Shown in pieces: positions 13,812-13,824 of a stretch of 13,824 nt of DNA. Source of the DNA: Candidatus Firestoneibacteriota bacterium (GTDB lineage: Bacteria > Oederibacteriota > JAAXVQ01 > JAUVAV01); NCBI GenBank assembly GCA_030635415.1, contig DAOVYW010000038.1, positions 1 through 13,824 on the forward strand, written 5' to 3'. How positions within the stretch are numbered: position 1 is the first letter of the stretch; every line of letters begins with the position of its first letter. Under the pieces are notes generated by a model. The model saw only the letters and a list, made by a program, of their open reading frames with translations, was not told the DNA's origin and searched no databases. A program made the translations under genes and the position numbers.

Positions 13812-13824
13812 AAATGTACCGTTA

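Overview
The window is bacterial. Nine genes run head to tail on the + strand from about 932 to 12076, with a partial gene before them and one complete gene after them. Having GatCAB means the organism makes Gln-tRNA(Gln) and/or Asn-tRNA(Asn) by transamidation. I cannot name the phylum from sequence alone. The order gatC-gatA-(zinc ribbon)-gatB-rlmD-polA-coaE, the liking for c-di-GMP enzymes and the palindromic repeat at the right end would fit an uncultured environmental lineage (Omnitrophota-, Desulfobacterota- or Firmicutes-like), but this is a guess.

Layout: 3-596 is the 3' end of an AT-rich HD-domain gene, most likely a CCA-adding tRNA nucleotidyltransferase. 597-931 is a non-coding spacer with several inverted repeats and a plausible extended -10 promoter. 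932-4514 holds gatC, gatA, a 92-residue zinc-ribbon protein of unknown function and gatB; a terminator-like hairpin sits just before gatB. 4534-5916 holds rlmD, whose most natural TTG start with a strong Shine-Dalgarno is followed 20 codons later by an in-frame TAG. 5929-9208 holds polA and coaE, which overlap. 9213-12076 holds two related membrane GAF-GGDEF diguanylate cyclases with an ATGA overlap. 12077-12441 is a spacer with a possible frameshifted HTH remnant, a branched hairpin and a terminator-like hairpin. 12442-13650 is an AT-rich gene for an unusual GGDEF-PilZ fusion. The window ends with a nested palindromic repeat at 13719-13811.

The tight spacing suggests one transcript that covers tRNA amidation, 23S rRNA methylation, DNA repair and replication, the last step of CoA synthesis and two c-di-GMP synthases. 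Hand counts on sample lines give about 33% G+C for the left and right flank genes but about 50-60% for most of the central block, so the window is a compositional mosaic with edges near 597 and 12400.

The best leads are the interrupted TRAM domain of rlmD, the GGDEF-PilZ fusion, the zinc-ribbon gene and possible attenuator between gatA and gatB, and the compositional step. No CRISPR array, tRNA, rRNA or intact transposase gene was seen.
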